A DNA stretch of 64,000 nt, taken from assembly GCA_903970165.1 (NCBI GenBank), contig CAJCHZ010000039.1:124001-188000 (forward strand). The letters are read 5' to 3'. This DNA is from Betaproteobacteria bacterium (lineage in GTDB: Bacteria > Acidobacteriota > Terriglobia > Acidiferrales > UBA7541). The position numbers and the translations under genes were made by a program. Shown piece after piece: positions 1-8,772 of this stretch. The notes under the pieces were generated by a model. It saw only the letters and a program-made list of their open reading frames with translations. It was not told where the DNA came from and ran no database searches. The first letter of the stretch is position 1, and each line of letters opens with the position of its first letter.

Positions 1-804
1 ACGGAAGTGTTTGTGAAGCCGGAGGAAGTGCATTCGACGCCGGAAAAGTTCGTAGAGGCGATGAAGTCGAATCATCCGGCGATTGCGCCTTCCATGCTGT
101 ATGCGTGGGCCGCGATCACGAGCGGAGTGCCCTTTGCGAATGGCGCGCCGAATCTGACGGTGGACTTCCCTGCTATTCAGGCATTGGCGCAAGAACATGG
201 CGTGCCGATTTGCGGCAAGGATTTTAAGACCGGGCAGACGTTGATGAAGACGATCCTGGCGCCGGGATTCAAGGCGCGGATGCTGGGGCTGGATGGGTGG
301 TTCTCGACGAACATTTTGGGGAACCGCGACGGCGAAGTGCTGGAAGATCCAGGCTCGTTCAAGACGAAGGAAGAGTCGAAGCTGAGCGTGCTGGAATATA
401 TTTTGCAGCCGCAGCTTTACCCGATGCTTTACGGGAAGATGCACCACAAGGTGCGCATCAACTATTACCCGCCGCGCGGGGACAACAAAGAGGGTTGGGA
501 CAATATTGATATTTTCGGGTGGCTGGGGTACCCGATGCAGATCAAGGTGGATTTTCTTTGCCGGGATTCGATATTGGCTGCACCTATTGTCCTAGATTTG
601 GTCCTATTTCTGGATTTGGCGCAGCGGGCTGGGATGAAAGGCATTCAGGAGTGGCTGAGCTTTTATTTCAAGTCGCCGATGACGGCGCCGGGGCTTTATC
701 CGGAACATGACTTGTTTATTCAGTCGATGAAGCTGAAGAATACTTTGCGCTGGATGATGGGCGAGGAATTGATTACCCACCTTGGGCAGGAGTATTACGA
801 CTAG
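1..804 (+). CDS. Inositol-3-phosphate synthase, C-terminal part (runs off left edge)
   Basis: The reading frame is open from base 1, so the start lies outside the window; 267 codons remain. The protein matches the C-terminal half of myo-inositol-1-phosphate synthase, which converts glucose 6-phosphate to inositol 3-phosphate with NAD. Recognisable family stretches are GVPFANGAPN, a lysine-rich active-site region around GKDFKTGQT (known for the family: active-site lysines), DGWFSTNILGNRDG and the PGLYPEHDLF tail. In the central catalytic part the length and motif order look normal, with no frameshift seen. The product feeds inositol lipids or compatible solutes. A short perfect hairpin (838-854, CGGGAGC/GCTCCCG) follows the stop but has no T run. 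Confidence in the family is high. Confidence 0.9.
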   Translation, partial: TEVFVKPEEVHSTPEKFVEAMKSNHPAIAPSMLYAWAAITSGVPFANGAPNLTVDFPAIQALAQEHGVPICGKDFKTGQTLMKTILAPGFKARMLGLDGWFSTNILGNRDGEVLEDPGSFKTKEESKLSVLEYILQPQLYPMLYGKMHHKVRINYYPPRGDNKEGWDNIDIFGWLGYPMQIKVDFLCRDSILAAPIVLDLVLFLDLAQRAGMKGIQEWLSFYFKSPMTAPGLYPEHDLFIQSMKLKNTLRWMMGEELITHLGQEYYD

Positions 805-1019
805 CGGGATTGAGTAGAGTCGTTTGAACTGCAAGAGCGGGAGCAGAGCTCCCGTACTCCACATTGCCATGCATTCCATTTAATTTTTCGATGTTGTGGA
901 ATGATTTTTCGATTTGACGCTTGCGAGACCGCCGCGATACCCTACGGGCCGATGGTCAGCGCCTGTATACGCCGCATTGTCTGTGCGCCACCCAATTCCA
1001 GCATATTTTGAGGAGATTC

Positions 1020-2450
1020 ATGTCGACCGAACTGCGTAATTTCCTGACTCTTTCCTACGACGAGCTTGAAGAGCTGAACCTGAAAGCAAAAGAGCAGCGT
1101 AAGAACCGCGTTGCCACGCACAAGATTCAGGAAGAGCGGATCAAATACCTGACCGACGAAAAGCGAATCAAAGCCGTAACGGTGCTCTTCAGTGACCTCG
1201 AAGGGCGACTCCACATGCTGGACTACGATAAGAAATTTCTTATCAAGAGCTGGGATAACCTGACGTTTGACGGCTCGTCGATACGAGGGTTTACGGCGCA
1301 GCGCGAGAGCGATTTGCGGCTTTCCATGGATTGGGGCTCGTTTTACTGGGGACCTTCGGACGTTTTCGGCTCGGGCAAGGTGCTCGTGTTTGGCGAGGTG
1401 ATTGATAAGGACGGGTCGCCGTATGCGGCGGATATTCGCGGCGTGCTGAAAGGTTTCGCGGCGGAGCTGCACAAAAAGCAGGGTTACACGTTAAACGCAG
1501 CGAATGAGATTGAAGGATTTTTGTTCAAAGGCGCGGATGCAGAGCGTCACTACAACGAGACGGGGAAATTTGAGTATGTAAACACGGGAGGCTACTACCA
1601 TTCGCTGCCGGGCGATCCCCTGAGGACGTTCATTGACACGACGGCGGAAGTGCAACGCGCGATGGGCTTCCAAAATGAAAAGGATCACCCGGAAGTGGCG
1701 CCTTCGCAATTCGAAATTAACTACGGGTATGGCGAAGTGGTGCAGGCCGCGGACCAGATTCAGCTTTACAAGCTGATCTGCCGGCAGGTAGCAACGCACA
1801 TGGGCACTACGGCATGTTTTCTGCCGAAGCCGGTTGTGGGTGTGAACGGAAACGGGATGCACACGAACGTTTCGATCAGCGAAGAGGGGAAGAATCTTTT
1901 CTGGGACCCGAAGGGCGAAGAGAAGTTGAGCAAGATGGGGTGGTCGTTTGTGGACCGCATCCTGACGCACGGGAATGATATTTGTTTGCTGTTGAACGCG
2001 AGCGTGAACGCGTATCGCCGGCTGGACCCGCACTTTGAGGCGCCCAATCAGATTAAGGCATCAGCAGTGGATCGCGGCTCGATGATCCGCATCCCCATCG
2101 GAAACGAAAAGAGTATGCGGGTGGAAGTACGCTCGGTGGCGCCGGATGCGAATCCTTACATGGTGATGTACTCGATTTTCAAGACGGGCCTGGACGGAGA
2201 GACCGCGAAAATCAAGAACCTTCGGCAGGCGGAACGCTATCTGCCCGACAATATTTACACGGCGTTGGAAGACTTCCGGAAGGCGGAGTGGACAACCAAA
2301 CTGCTTGGCGCTGATGTGAAAGGGCGCTACGCAGATTTGAAGCAGGCTTCCGCGGACCGCTGCGCACGGTTGCTGGGGACTTTTGTAAAGGCGCCCGAGG
2401 TGCAGCATCACCATGAGGTTTACAATCAGTATCTTTGGAATCAGTTCTAG
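1020..2450 (+). CDS. glnA: Glutamine synthetase (GSI-like, no adenylylation loop)
   Basis: A 476-residue ammonia-assimilation enzyme (glutamate + NH3 + ATP to glutamine). The ATG at 1020 is chosen because AGGAGA lies at 1011-1016; an upstream in-frame start at 921 has no such site. Visible motifs are the N-terminal latch FDGSSIRGF, metal-ligand region NEIEGFLF, PSQFEINYG, the nucleotide/glutamate segment NGNGMHTNVS and RVEVRSVAPDANPY. The segment where adenylylated GSI enzymes carry NLYDLP reads YLPDNIYTALEDF, so control by GlnE-type adenylylation looks unlikely. The N-terminus is about 50 residues longer than in classical GSI. An intrinsic terminator follows directly. GlnA is the natural name, though the subfamily is not the standard enterobacterial one. 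Confidence 0.9.
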   Translation: MSTELRNFLTLSYDELEELNLKAKEQRKNRVATHKIQEERIKYLTDEKRIKAVTVLFSDLEGRLHMLDYDKKFLIKSWDNLTFDGSSIRGFTAQRESDLRLSMDWGSFYWGPSDVFGSGKVLVFGEVIDKDGSPYAADIRGVLKGFAAELHKKQGYTLNAANEIEGFLFKGADAERHYNETGKFEYVNTGGYYHSLPGDPLRTFIDTTAEVQRAMGFQNEKDHPEVAPSQFEINYGYGEVVQAADQIQLYKLICRQVATHMGTTACFLPKPVVGVNGNGMHTNVSISEEGKNLFWDPKGEEKLSKMGWSFVDRILTHGNDICLLLNASVNAYRRLDPHFEAPNQIKASAVDRGSMIRIPIGNEKSMRVEVRSVAPDANPYMVMYSIFKTGLDGETAKIKNLRQAERYLPDNIYTALEDFRKAEWTTKLLGADVKGRYADLKQASADRCARLLGTFVKAPEVQHHHEVYNQYLWNQF

Positions 2451-2491
2451 CTGCCGCCTGCGCGAACATTCAACGAAAATTCGAAACAGTG

Positions 2492-2530
2492 AAAACGCTC
2501 TTGGTGCCCAGCCGAGGGCGTTTTTGTTTG
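2492..2530 (+). terminator. Intrinsic terminator after glutamine synthetase
   Basis: A 13-bp stem pairs AAAACGCTCTTGG (2492-2504) with CCGAGGGCGTTTT (2512-2524), counting two G-T pairs, around the loop TGCCCAG. The stem ends in a T run (2521-2525) continuing TGTTT. It closes the glnA transcript. Confidence 0.85.
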
Positions 2531-2636
2531 GGAGGCGGCGAAGGCTTCCCAGCATATTCATGTTGCCTAAATAAATTGTGTGCTAGATTATCTGTCCATG
2601 TAAGTCCTCTTGGAATACATAGATGGAGGAAACACG

Positions 2637-3944
2637 ATGGCCAGTCCCGGCTTCGCATTCGCAAACCCCCAGCCTTCACCCGACAATTATGATGAGTTCA
2701 ACCCGCAGGACGTTTATGCGGATTCTGGAATTAATACGACTCCGGTGACGGAAGCCATACCCGCGCCATGGAAAAACCCGCCGGCGATGTCGCTTCGAGA
2801 CGTGCTGACCGAGGCCACAGTTGAGGAGATTCAAGACGCGGGGCAGATCGTATTCCACGTGGCCGGCGACACGGGCGGGGTGAAGGAGCCTTCGCACCAA
2901 TTTGCGGTTGCGGACGCAATGTCAGCTGACATTGGGACGAAGGATTACGACGCGGGGCGGCCGGCTTTTTTCTTCCATCTTGGCGACGTGGTGTACTACT
3001 TCGGGCAGGAGCGGTATTACTACGACCAGTTCTACGATCCGTACCGCAATTATGACGCTCCGATTTTCGCTATTCCTGGAAATCACGACGGTGTGCTATT
3101 CGCAAGCGAGCCAGTTCCCTATTCGCTGGCGCCATTTTACGGGAACTTTTGCTCGCAGACTCCCACGAATGACCCGGCGGCGAAAGGTTTCGCGCGGACG
3201 ACGATGACGCAGCCCGGCGTTTACTTCGCGATGAACGCGCCGTTTGTGAAGATCATCGGGCTTTATTCGAATACGAGCGAGACGGTCGGTGTCATCGGCG
3301 GAGGCCTGGTGGGCACCGGGCAAACGACATTTTTGAAGAATCAGTTGCAGGCAGCGGTGGCGCAGCGGGCGCAAAAAGCGGCGGATCCGTTTGCGCTGAT
3401 TTTGGCCGTACACCATCCACCGTTCACGATCAGCAGCGGCCACTTCCCCAGCCCGGAAATGCTGGCGGATATTGACAAGGCGTGCGCGGCTGTGGGGATA
3501 TGGCCAGACCTGGTGATTTCCGGCCATGCCCATTTATATGAGAGGTATACGCGCGTGATGAAGGCGGACGGACGGCAAATCCCATACGTGGTGGCCGGGA
3601 ATGGCGGCTACTTGGATCTGAGCAGTGTGCGCCAGGGAAAGAACGGCGTAAATCCTCAACCCGGAATTCCGGGGAATGACGGTAAGGGAAATCAACTGAC
3701 GCTGGATGTGTACAACAATACGGTGTATGGATTTGTGAGGCTGACGGTGGGTCCGTCATCGATTTTATGCGAAGCGCTTGGTGTGAATGAGACCACGCTG
3801 GCGACGTCCAGCCTGGATGCGTTTACGGTGGATACGGCAAAACATGTCGTTAGCGCCAAAGGGGCTGCGCACCCCAGCATGACGCGTGCGGGGGATGTCA
3901 TCAAACCGCATCTAAAGAAAAGCCTTAAAAAAAAGAAGAAGTGA
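2637..3944 (+). CDS. Calcineurin-like metallophosphoesterase
   Basis: A 435-residue dinuclear-metal phosphoesterase. The ATG at 2637 follows GGAGGA (2625-2630) at 6 nt. The full metal-binding series is present in order: AGDTGG, HLGDVVYY, GNHD, AVHHPP and GHAHLYER, as in purple-acid-phosphatase-like enzymes. The first 60 residues are low-complexity and proline-rich, with no signal peptide, so it is probably cytosolic. The C-terminus is a basic tail ending in a run of lysines (LKKSLKKKKK). The substrate cannot be told from sequence. It stands alone between the glnA terminator and a C39-like peptidase gene that starts 106 bp downstream. Confidence 0.85.
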   Translation: MASPGFAFANPQPSPDNYDEFNPQDVYADSGINTTPVTEAIPAPWKNPPAMSLRDVLTEATVEEIQDAGQIVFHVAGDTGGVKEPSHQFAVADAMSADIGTKDYDAGRPAFFFHLGDVVYYFGQERYYYDQFYDPYRNYDAPIFAIPGNHDGVLFASEPVPYSLAPFYGNFCSQTPTNDPAAKGFARTTMTQPGVYFAMNAPFVKIIGLYSNTSETVGVIGGGLVGTGQTTFLKNQLQAAVAQRAQKAADPFALILAVHHPPFTISSGHFPSPEMLADIDKACAAVGIWPDLVISGHAHLYERYTRVMKADGRQIPYVVAGNGGYLDLSSVRQGKNGVNPQPGIPGNDGKGNQLTLDVYNNTVYGFVRLTVGPSSILCEALGVNETTLATSSLDAFTVDTAKHVVSAKGAAHPSMTRAGDVIKPHLKKSLKKKKK

Positions 3945-4050
3945 AGGGCCGGACGACGCAGGCCGTTCGCGAATGAACCCTTAGAAACGACTGACGTGCT
4001 TTGATCACTATACCTTCGGGCCAGCTTACGCATGGCCGCAGAGGTGATTC

Positions 4051-5067
4051 TTGGCGAATTTTCAGCTTATTCCAGGGGATAAGAACGAGCAATTTGATGC
4101 GGGGGTTGGGCGGCTGCTTGTCCCGCAGGGCGGGGTGGCCAAAATCCAACTGTGGGGCGGAGCTACGCGCGGGAAGGATTCTTGGCCGCTGACAGTCGGG
4201 CCGAACGCGCAAGGATACGTCATCGTCCGTCTGATCAAGACGAACCTGGCAGCCTGGACGTTTGATTATGCAATCGAAGGCGTGAACATAGGGAATGTGA
4301 TGCTGGAGGCTCGGGACTTTGGGCCAAATTGTCCACGGGAAGACTTGCAGATATCACAGTGGTTCAGTAAGCCCGTGTCGGCTTTCATCCAAATGACGGT
4401 ATATCCGGCGTATTTGCAGGGGCAAGGTCCATGGGGACAAGCGGCCTATCGTTCGACGAATCCCATGTGGCGCGATGTGAAGTGGACGAACATGGCTCAA
4501 GCGGGCTGCGGGCCGACGAGCCTGGCCGTGATTATGGATTACATCACGGCATGGGATAGCCGGAATAAACCGCCGGGCAATCAATGCGTTGCAAGCAAGG
4601 TAACTCCAGTGGATACAATGAAATACGCCTCACAGTATGGAAGAGTGGCGGACAAGAATCTGGAGCCGCAAGGAACCTCCGGAGACACAATGATGAATAA
4701 TCTGGACAAGGTGTGGCCGGCATACCGATCGCAGAAGCTGGGGAACGGAAAAGGGGCAGTGGATCAGGCCGAGATATATTTGAAAGCGGGAGAGATACTG
4801 ATCTTTCTTTGCCAAAATGGGGACACTTACAAGTTTGATGCGAAGCAGAAGATGGTCACGCAGCATTGGCCCGGGCACTACATGGTGCTTGTGGGGGTGG
4901 ACTCCATAGGTTCCGGAGCGAAGCAGGCGTTTTTTATTGAAGACCCTTCTGGCGCTAAAACCAGATTCATTTCGCGCGGGATGCTGGAAAAATGCGCGAC
5001 GATCTGGCGAGTGTACAAGCAGCCCGCGGCTAAGGCCGCGAGCGGCTTGTCACTGGGCGGAGGCTAG
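4051..5067 (+). CDS. C39-like cysteine peptidase domain protein
   Basis: A 338-residue protein whose C-terminal half (about 145-325) has papain-like C39-type features: the nucleophile region QAGCGPTSLAVIMDY, the histidine in GHYMVLVG and the acidic partner region FIEDPSGAKT. The first 130 residues are a separate, unrecognised beta-rich-looking region. No secretion signal is visible. The start is uncertain: TTG 4051 follows GAGGTGA (4041-4047) at about 3 nt and is the best codon in frame. It shares direction with the preceding metallophosphoesterase gene and may be co-transcribed with it. Peptidase activity is inferred from the motifs; a non-peptidase role such as bacteriocin-type C39 adaptation is possible. 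Confidence 0.65.
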   Translation: MANFQLIPGDKNEQFDAGVGRLLVPQGGVAKIQLWGGATRGKDSWPLTVGPNAQGYVIVRLIKTNLAAWTFDYAIEGVNIGNVMLEARDFGPNCPREDLQISQWFSKPVSAFIQMTVYPAYLQGQGPWGQAAYRSTNPMWRDVKWTNMAQAGCGPTSLAVIMDYITAWDSRNKPPGNQCVASKVTPVDTMKYASQYGRVADKNLEPQGTSGDTMMNNLDKVWPAYRSQKLGNGKGAVDQAEIYLKAGEILIFLCQNGDTYKFDAKQKMVTQHWPGHYMVLVGVDSIGSGAKQAFFIEDPSGAKTRFISRGMLEKCATIWRVYKQPAAKAASGLSLGGG

Positions 5068-5119
5068 AAGCTGAGGCGCTGTTAGTTCGTTGGCTGACGA
5101 AATTGGCGCGGCGCCGGGT

Positions 5120-5470
5120 TCAGGAGCCTTGGCCTGTTTTTGCGGCGACAGCATCGAGCACACGGGTCGAGTAGATAAGGGCGGCACCAGCGTTCATGGC
5201 CACGGCAACCCCGAGAGATTCCGAGATTTCTTCTTTGGAAGCGCCGGCCTTAAGTGCCGCGTCGGTGTGGAAAACAATACAGCCATCGCAATGGGTGGTG
5301 ACCGCGACAGCCAGTGAAATGAGCTGGCGCGTCTTTTCGTCCAGCTTGCCGGTTTTGGAGTTGGCGGCGCTTAGCGTCTGATATCCACGGAGGGTGTCCG
5401 GGCTAAGCTTGGCCAGCTCGCCTAGCTTTACGCCGAGTTGTTTCTGATAATCATTCCAGTCGAGCATCAT
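5120..5470 (-). CDS. Carboxymuconolactone decarboxylase / AhpD-family protein
   Basis: A 116-residue single-domain protein of the AhpD/CMD fold. The redox motif C-x2-C-x3-H is present as CDGCIVFH, which in AhpD-like members reduces peroxiredoxin partners. Two adjacent ATGs begin the ORF; AGGAGA lies 8 nt upstream of the first (5470). It is convergent with the C39-like gene and divergent from isocitrate dehydrogenase. A decarboxylase role is unlikely given the paired cysteines; a thiol-peroxidase or peroxidase-partner role is more likely. Its partner is not encoded nearby. Confidence 0.85.
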   Translation of the reverse strand: MMLDWNDYQKQLGVKLGELAKLSPDTLRGYQTLSAANSKTGKLDEKTRQLISLAVAVTTHCDGCIVFHTDAALKAGASKEEISESLGVAVAMNAGAALIYSTRVLDAVAAKTGQGS

Positions 5471-5595
5471 GGGTGTTCTCTCCTTTTGAGTTGTATTCGT
5501 GCCGCACGAACGCGTATCGCAAGGATATCCCGAAATTTCGGAGTTTGCGCGCGATGTGGTATGTTTTTTGATTCGCTTGCGGAGGAAATGGGGTT

Positions 5596-7017
5596 ATGAA
5601 AAGTTCATACAACGGTCAGGCGGTTCCGGCTGGAGGCAAAGGGATTGGGTATAGCGGGGGCGAGTTGCAAGTGCCGGACACGCCGATTATTCCGTTTATT
5701 GAGGGCGACGGGACAGGGCGGGATATCTGGAAGGCTTCGCGGCGTGTGTTTGACGCGGCTGTGGAGCAGGCGTATGGCGGGAAGCGGAGCGTGGCGTGGT
5801 TCGAGGTGTTTGCCGGAGAAAAGGCGTTCAATGCGTTTAAAGAATGGCTGCCGAATGATACGGTGGATGCGATTCGCGATTTTCGGGTGGCAATCAAGGG
5901 ACCCTTGACGACGCCGGTAGGGGGCGGGATTCGGTCTTTGAATGTGGCGTTGCGGCAGATTCTGGACTTGTATTCGTGCGAGCGGCCCGTGCGTTATTTT
6001 GAGGGCGTTCCTTCGCCAGTAAAGCAGCCAGAGAAGATGGACGTCGTCATTTTTCGCGAAAACACAGAGGATGTATACATCGGGATTGAATGGAAGTCTG
6101 GGACGCCAGAGGTTAAGAAGCTGCTGGAATTTTTGAACAACGACATGCTGAAGGATGGGAAGAAGCAGATTCGGTGGGATTCGGGCGTAGGAATTAAGCC
6201 GATTTCGCCTACGGGAACGAAGCGGTTGGTGCGGCGCGCGATCAAGTATGCGCTGAAGAATGGGCGGAAGAGCGTGACGCTGGTACACAAGGGGAATATT
6301 CAGAAATTTACGGAGGGGGCGTTTCGGGACTGGGGATACGATTTGGCGCGGGAAGAATTTCGCGCGGAGACTGTTACGGAGCGCGAGAGCTGGATTCTCG
6401 ACAACCTGGACAAGAATCCGGGGCTGAGCGTCGAGCAGAATGCGGCGATGATCGAGCCAGGGCTGGAGCAGGCTACCGAGGCGTTCGTAAAGTCGGTACG
6501 CGACGAGGTGAAGCAGACATTGGATTCTATCGGGGCTACGCATGGCAAGGGGCAGTGGAAGAAAAAGTTGATGATTAACGACCGGATCGCGGATTCGGTG
6601 TTTCAGCAGGTTTTGCTTCGGGCGGATGAATACAGCGTTTTGGCCACGCCGAATTTGAATGGAGACTATCTGTCCGATGCTTGCGCCGCGCAGGTGGGCG
6701 GGTTGGGAATGGCGCCGGGGTCGAATATCGGGGATGGATTTGGAGTGTTCGAGGCTACGCATGGGACAGCGCCGAAATATGCGGACAAGGATGTAATCAA
6801 TCCGAGTTCAGTGATGCTGTCTGGGGCGATGATGTTTGAGTTTCTTGGATGGAAGGAAGCTGCGCAGTTGATTGAGGATGGGATTGCACGAACGATTCAG
6901 CAGAAACGCGTGACCTATGACCTGGAGAGGTTGATGGCGGGGGCGACGAAGGTCGGAACCGCGGCTTTTGCGGATGCGATCATTGAGAATATGTCAGCTA
7001 GGCCTGTGGCGCGGTAA
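5596..7017 (+). CDS. icd: Isocitrate dehydrogenase (NADP)
   Basis: A 473-residue TCA-cycle enzyme oxidising isocitrate to 2-oxoglutarate. GGAGGA at 5581-5586 precedes the ATG by 9 nt. The substrate loop [16 protein letters not shown] contains the serine that E. coli IDH kinase phosphorylates, followed by [14 protein letters not shown] and [14 protein letters not shown], as in E. coli-type enzymes. The 2-oxo-acid dehydrogenase signature around [19 protein letters not shown] and the cofactor-site segment [10 protein letters not shown] are also clear. It runs into malate dehydrogenase 103 bp later, so the two probably form a TCA operon. NADP use is inferred from overall similarity to the E. coli type. 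Confidence 0.95.
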   Translation: MKSSYNGQAVPAGGKGIGYSGGELQVPDTPIIPFIEGDGTGRDIWKASRRVFDAAVEQAYGGKRSVAWFEVFAGEKAFNAFKEWLPNDTVDAIRDFRVAIKGPLTTPVGGGIRSLNVALRQILDLYSCERPVRYFEGVPSPVKQPEKMDVVIFRENTEDVYIGIEWKSGTPEVKKLLEFLNNDMLKDGKKQIRWDSGVGIKPISPTGTKRLVRRAIKYALKNGRKSVTLVHKGNIQKFTEGAFRDWGYDLAREEFRAETVTERESWILDNLDKNPGLSVEQNAAMIEPGLEQATEAFVKSVRDEVKQTLDSIGATHGKGQWKKKLMINDRIADSVFQQVLLRADEYSVLATPNLNGDYLSDACAAQVGGLGMAPGSNIGDGFGVFEATHGTAPKYADKDVINPSSVMLSGAMMFEFLGWKEAAQLIEDGIARTIQQKRVTYDLERLMAGATKVGTAAFADAIIENMSARPVAR

Positions 7018-7060
7018 TTGGCACGCAAAGGGAAAACAAAAACAGGGAAAAGAAAAAGAT

Positions 7061-7100
7061 AACGCCGAGGCGCAGGACGCGGAGTTCGCGCAGAGAAATT
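7061..7100 (+). repeat. Dispersed CRCAGAG-type intergenic repeat, copy 1
   Basis: Three degenerate CRCAGAG units about 10 nt apart (CGCCGAGG, CGCGGAG, CGCAGAGAAA) sit in the icd-mdh gap. Four related copies lie at 23413, 25594, 28581 and 61211. Confidence 0.6.
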
Positions 7101-7120
7101 CCAGAAAAAAGAGGAGAGGG

Positions 7121-8062
7121 ATGAGCAGAAAAAAAGTGACGGTGGTGGGTGGTGGGTTTGTGGGATCGACTACGGCACAGCGGATTGTGGATTTGGAGCT
7201 GGCGGATGTGGTGTTGACAGATATTTTGGATGGGCCGCCGGCGGGGAAGGCGCTGGACATGCTGGAGTCCGGGCCGATTACGCGGACCGATTCACGGGCT
7301 TCGGGCCTTTCCACCGCGTCTGGGGATTACAGCGGCACAGCTGGCAGCGACATTGTAGTGATTACCGCGGGGTTTCCCCGGAAGCCGGGTATGTCGCGCG
7401 ACGATTTGCTGAAGGCAAACTATGACGTGGTGAAAGCAGTCGTCGAACAGATCGTGAAGCACTCGCCGAACTGCATCATCATCGTGGTGACGAATCCGCT
7501 GGATGCAATGGCACAGGCGGCGTTCAAGGTGAGCGGATTCCCGAAGAACCGTGTGCTCGGAATGGCGGGTGTGCTCGATTCAGCGCGCATGAGTTCGTTT
7601 GTGGCTGCGGAATGCAAGGTTAGCGTCGAAAACGTGCATTCCTTTGTGCTCGGCGGGCATGGAGACGACATGGTGCCGCTGCCGCGGTATTCGACGGTGG
7701 CGGGGATTCCCCTCCCTGATTTGCTGCCGAAAGAGAGGATTGACGCGATTGTGGAACGTACGCGGAAGGGCGGGGCTGAGATTGTCAACCTACTGAAGAC
7801 CGGCTCAGCCTACTATGCTCCGTCAGCTGCGGCGGTGGAGATGGTGGAAGCCATTTTGAAAGATAAGAAGAAGATTTTGCCCTGCGCGGTGTATCTGGAT
7901 GGCGAGTACGGTGTAAAAGGTCTCTTCGTCGGCGTACCGGTTAAGCTCGGGGCGGGCGGCATCGAAGAAATCATTCAGGTCAAGCTGAACGCCGAAGAAA
8001 ATGCGGCGCTGCAAAAGTCCGCGGGCTCAGTGAAGGAACTCGTTACTGTTCTCGGCTTGTAG
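7121..8062 (+). CDS. mdh: Malate dehydrogenase (LDH-like type)
   Basis: A 313-residue NAD-dependent enzyme interconverting malate and oxaloacetate. The ATG at 7121 is chosen because GAGGAGAGGG lies directly upstream and the Rossmann motif [13 protein letters not shown] begins at residue 8; the upstream in-frame extension overlaps icd and covers an intergenic repeat. The catalytic region [15 protein letters not shown] carries the active histidine, and the substrate arginines are seen in [12 protein letters not shown] and [15 protein letters not shown]. It belongs to the LDH-like MDH group common in Acidobacteria and Bacteroidetes. It lies downstream of icd on the same strand. Confidence 0.95.
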   Translation: MSRKKVTVVGGGFVGSTTAQRIVDLELADVVLTDILDGPPAGKALDMLESGPITRTDSRASGLSTASGDYSGTAGSDIVVITAGFPRKPGMSRDDLLKANYDVVKAVVEQIVKHSPNCIIIVVTNPLDAMAQAAFKVSGFPKNRVLGMAGVLDSARMSSFVAAECKVSVENVHSFVLGGHGDDMVPLPRYSTVAGIPLPDLLPKERIDAIVERTRKGGAEIVNLLKTGSAYYAPSAAAVEMVEAILKDKKKILPCAVYLDGEYGVKGLFVGVPVKLGAGGIEEIIQVKLNAEENAALQKSAGSVKELVTVLGL

Positions 8063-8071
8063 TTCCCTGAC

Positions 8072-8449
8072 ATGAGCTGGTTTGGCCCCAAGTATTCGGG
8101 CTCGATTGCCCTAGGCGCGCAGAATCCGTCGACAGCAGCGGATTGGTACGAGATAAACTTGGGTCTCACACGAGACAGCGAAGGCCTTGACGACAACGAA
8201 GAAGGGGTTACAGTGCGGGGATTCTGGGGCGGGTGCGTAATATGGCTTGCGCATGTGCTTACGGGACGGAAGTTTGTTGGCGAACGTCCGGTCCTCTTCA
8301 CGAACGATCTGGAGAAGAGCTACGAGAAGCTCCAGTCCAAACAAGTAAAGGTGACACCGATCCAAGCCGATTCCGCGGGAAATCGATTTTTTCGTTTTTA
8401 CGATTTGGATGAGAACCTGGTTGAGGTCTGTTCGGAGGCCCTGAAATAG
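8072..8449 (+). CDS. VOC-superfamily (glyoxalase-like) protein
   Basis: A 125-residue single-domain protein with the paired beta-alpha-beta pattern of the VOC fold (about 8-120), ending in the typical FRFYDLDENLVEVC segment that supplies a C-terminal metal-ligand glutamate. It starts only 9 bp after malate dehydrogenase, so it is probably in the same transcript. The substrate is not predictable. No strong ribosome site is seen before the ATG at 8072; translational coupling with mdh is possible. It ends convergently, 14 bp from the minus-strand gene at 8464. Confidence 0.75.
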   Translation: MSWFGPKYSGSIALGAQNPSTAADWYEINLGLTRDSEGLDDNEEGVTVRGFWGGCVIWLAHVLTGRKFVGERPVLFTNDLEKSYEKLQSKQVKVTPIQADSAGNRFFRFYDLDENLVEVCSEALK

Positions 8450-8463
8450 GTGGGTCGTTCTTG

Positions 8464-8772
8464 TCAGTCCACGGGCGCCAGAGCGATGGCTTGCCAGTCG
8501 GCGCCTCCCGTAACGTAGCCGAGCCGGCCGTTTATAGAGACCTTCAACCATTCGGTAACGATGGCTTTGCCGGAAGCTTCCTGCGACGTGCTGCTTCGCA
8601 CGACGCTCAGAAATTTGACCTTCGTCTCCGCCGCCAGATGGACGCGCACAGACGCCTTCCTAGAGTCAGGCGCTGGATAGAAATCTACGGCTCCGTCCGG
8701 AGGTTGCTGGCTGAGGTTCGGCTCAATCGCGAATTCGTTTGATTCCACTTGCGCGAGCCGTTTAGAAGCCAA
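8464..8772 (-). CDS. Hypothetical protein, possible SH3-like domain
   Basis: A 102-residue ORF that begins with TTG at 8772 inside the last codons of the exporter gene (11-bp overlap). AGGAG lies roughly 12 nt upstream. The second half (WLKVSINGRLGYVTGGADWQ) resembles bacterial SH3 repeats, whose typical ending is G-W-V. No signal peptide is seen. Its overlap and same-strand position make it the likely last gene of the sulfur operon. Real coding status is probable rather than certain, and no function can be assigned. Confidence 0.45.
   Translation of the reverse strand: MASKRLAQVESNEFAIEPNLSQQPPDGAVDFYPAPDSRKASVRVHLAAETKVKFLSVVRSSTSQEASGKAIVTEWLKVSINGRLGYVTGGADWQAIALAPVD

Noticed and set aside
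838..854. Intrinsic terminator after inositol-3-phosphate synthase
   Set aside because: The 7-bp hairpin is perfect but no T run follows on either strand.
5605..6762. Long minus-strand frame (385 codons) opposite isocitrate dehydrogenase
   Set aside because: It is the mirror of a clear coding gene, gives an Arg/His/Pro-rich protein without family features and has no ribosome site.
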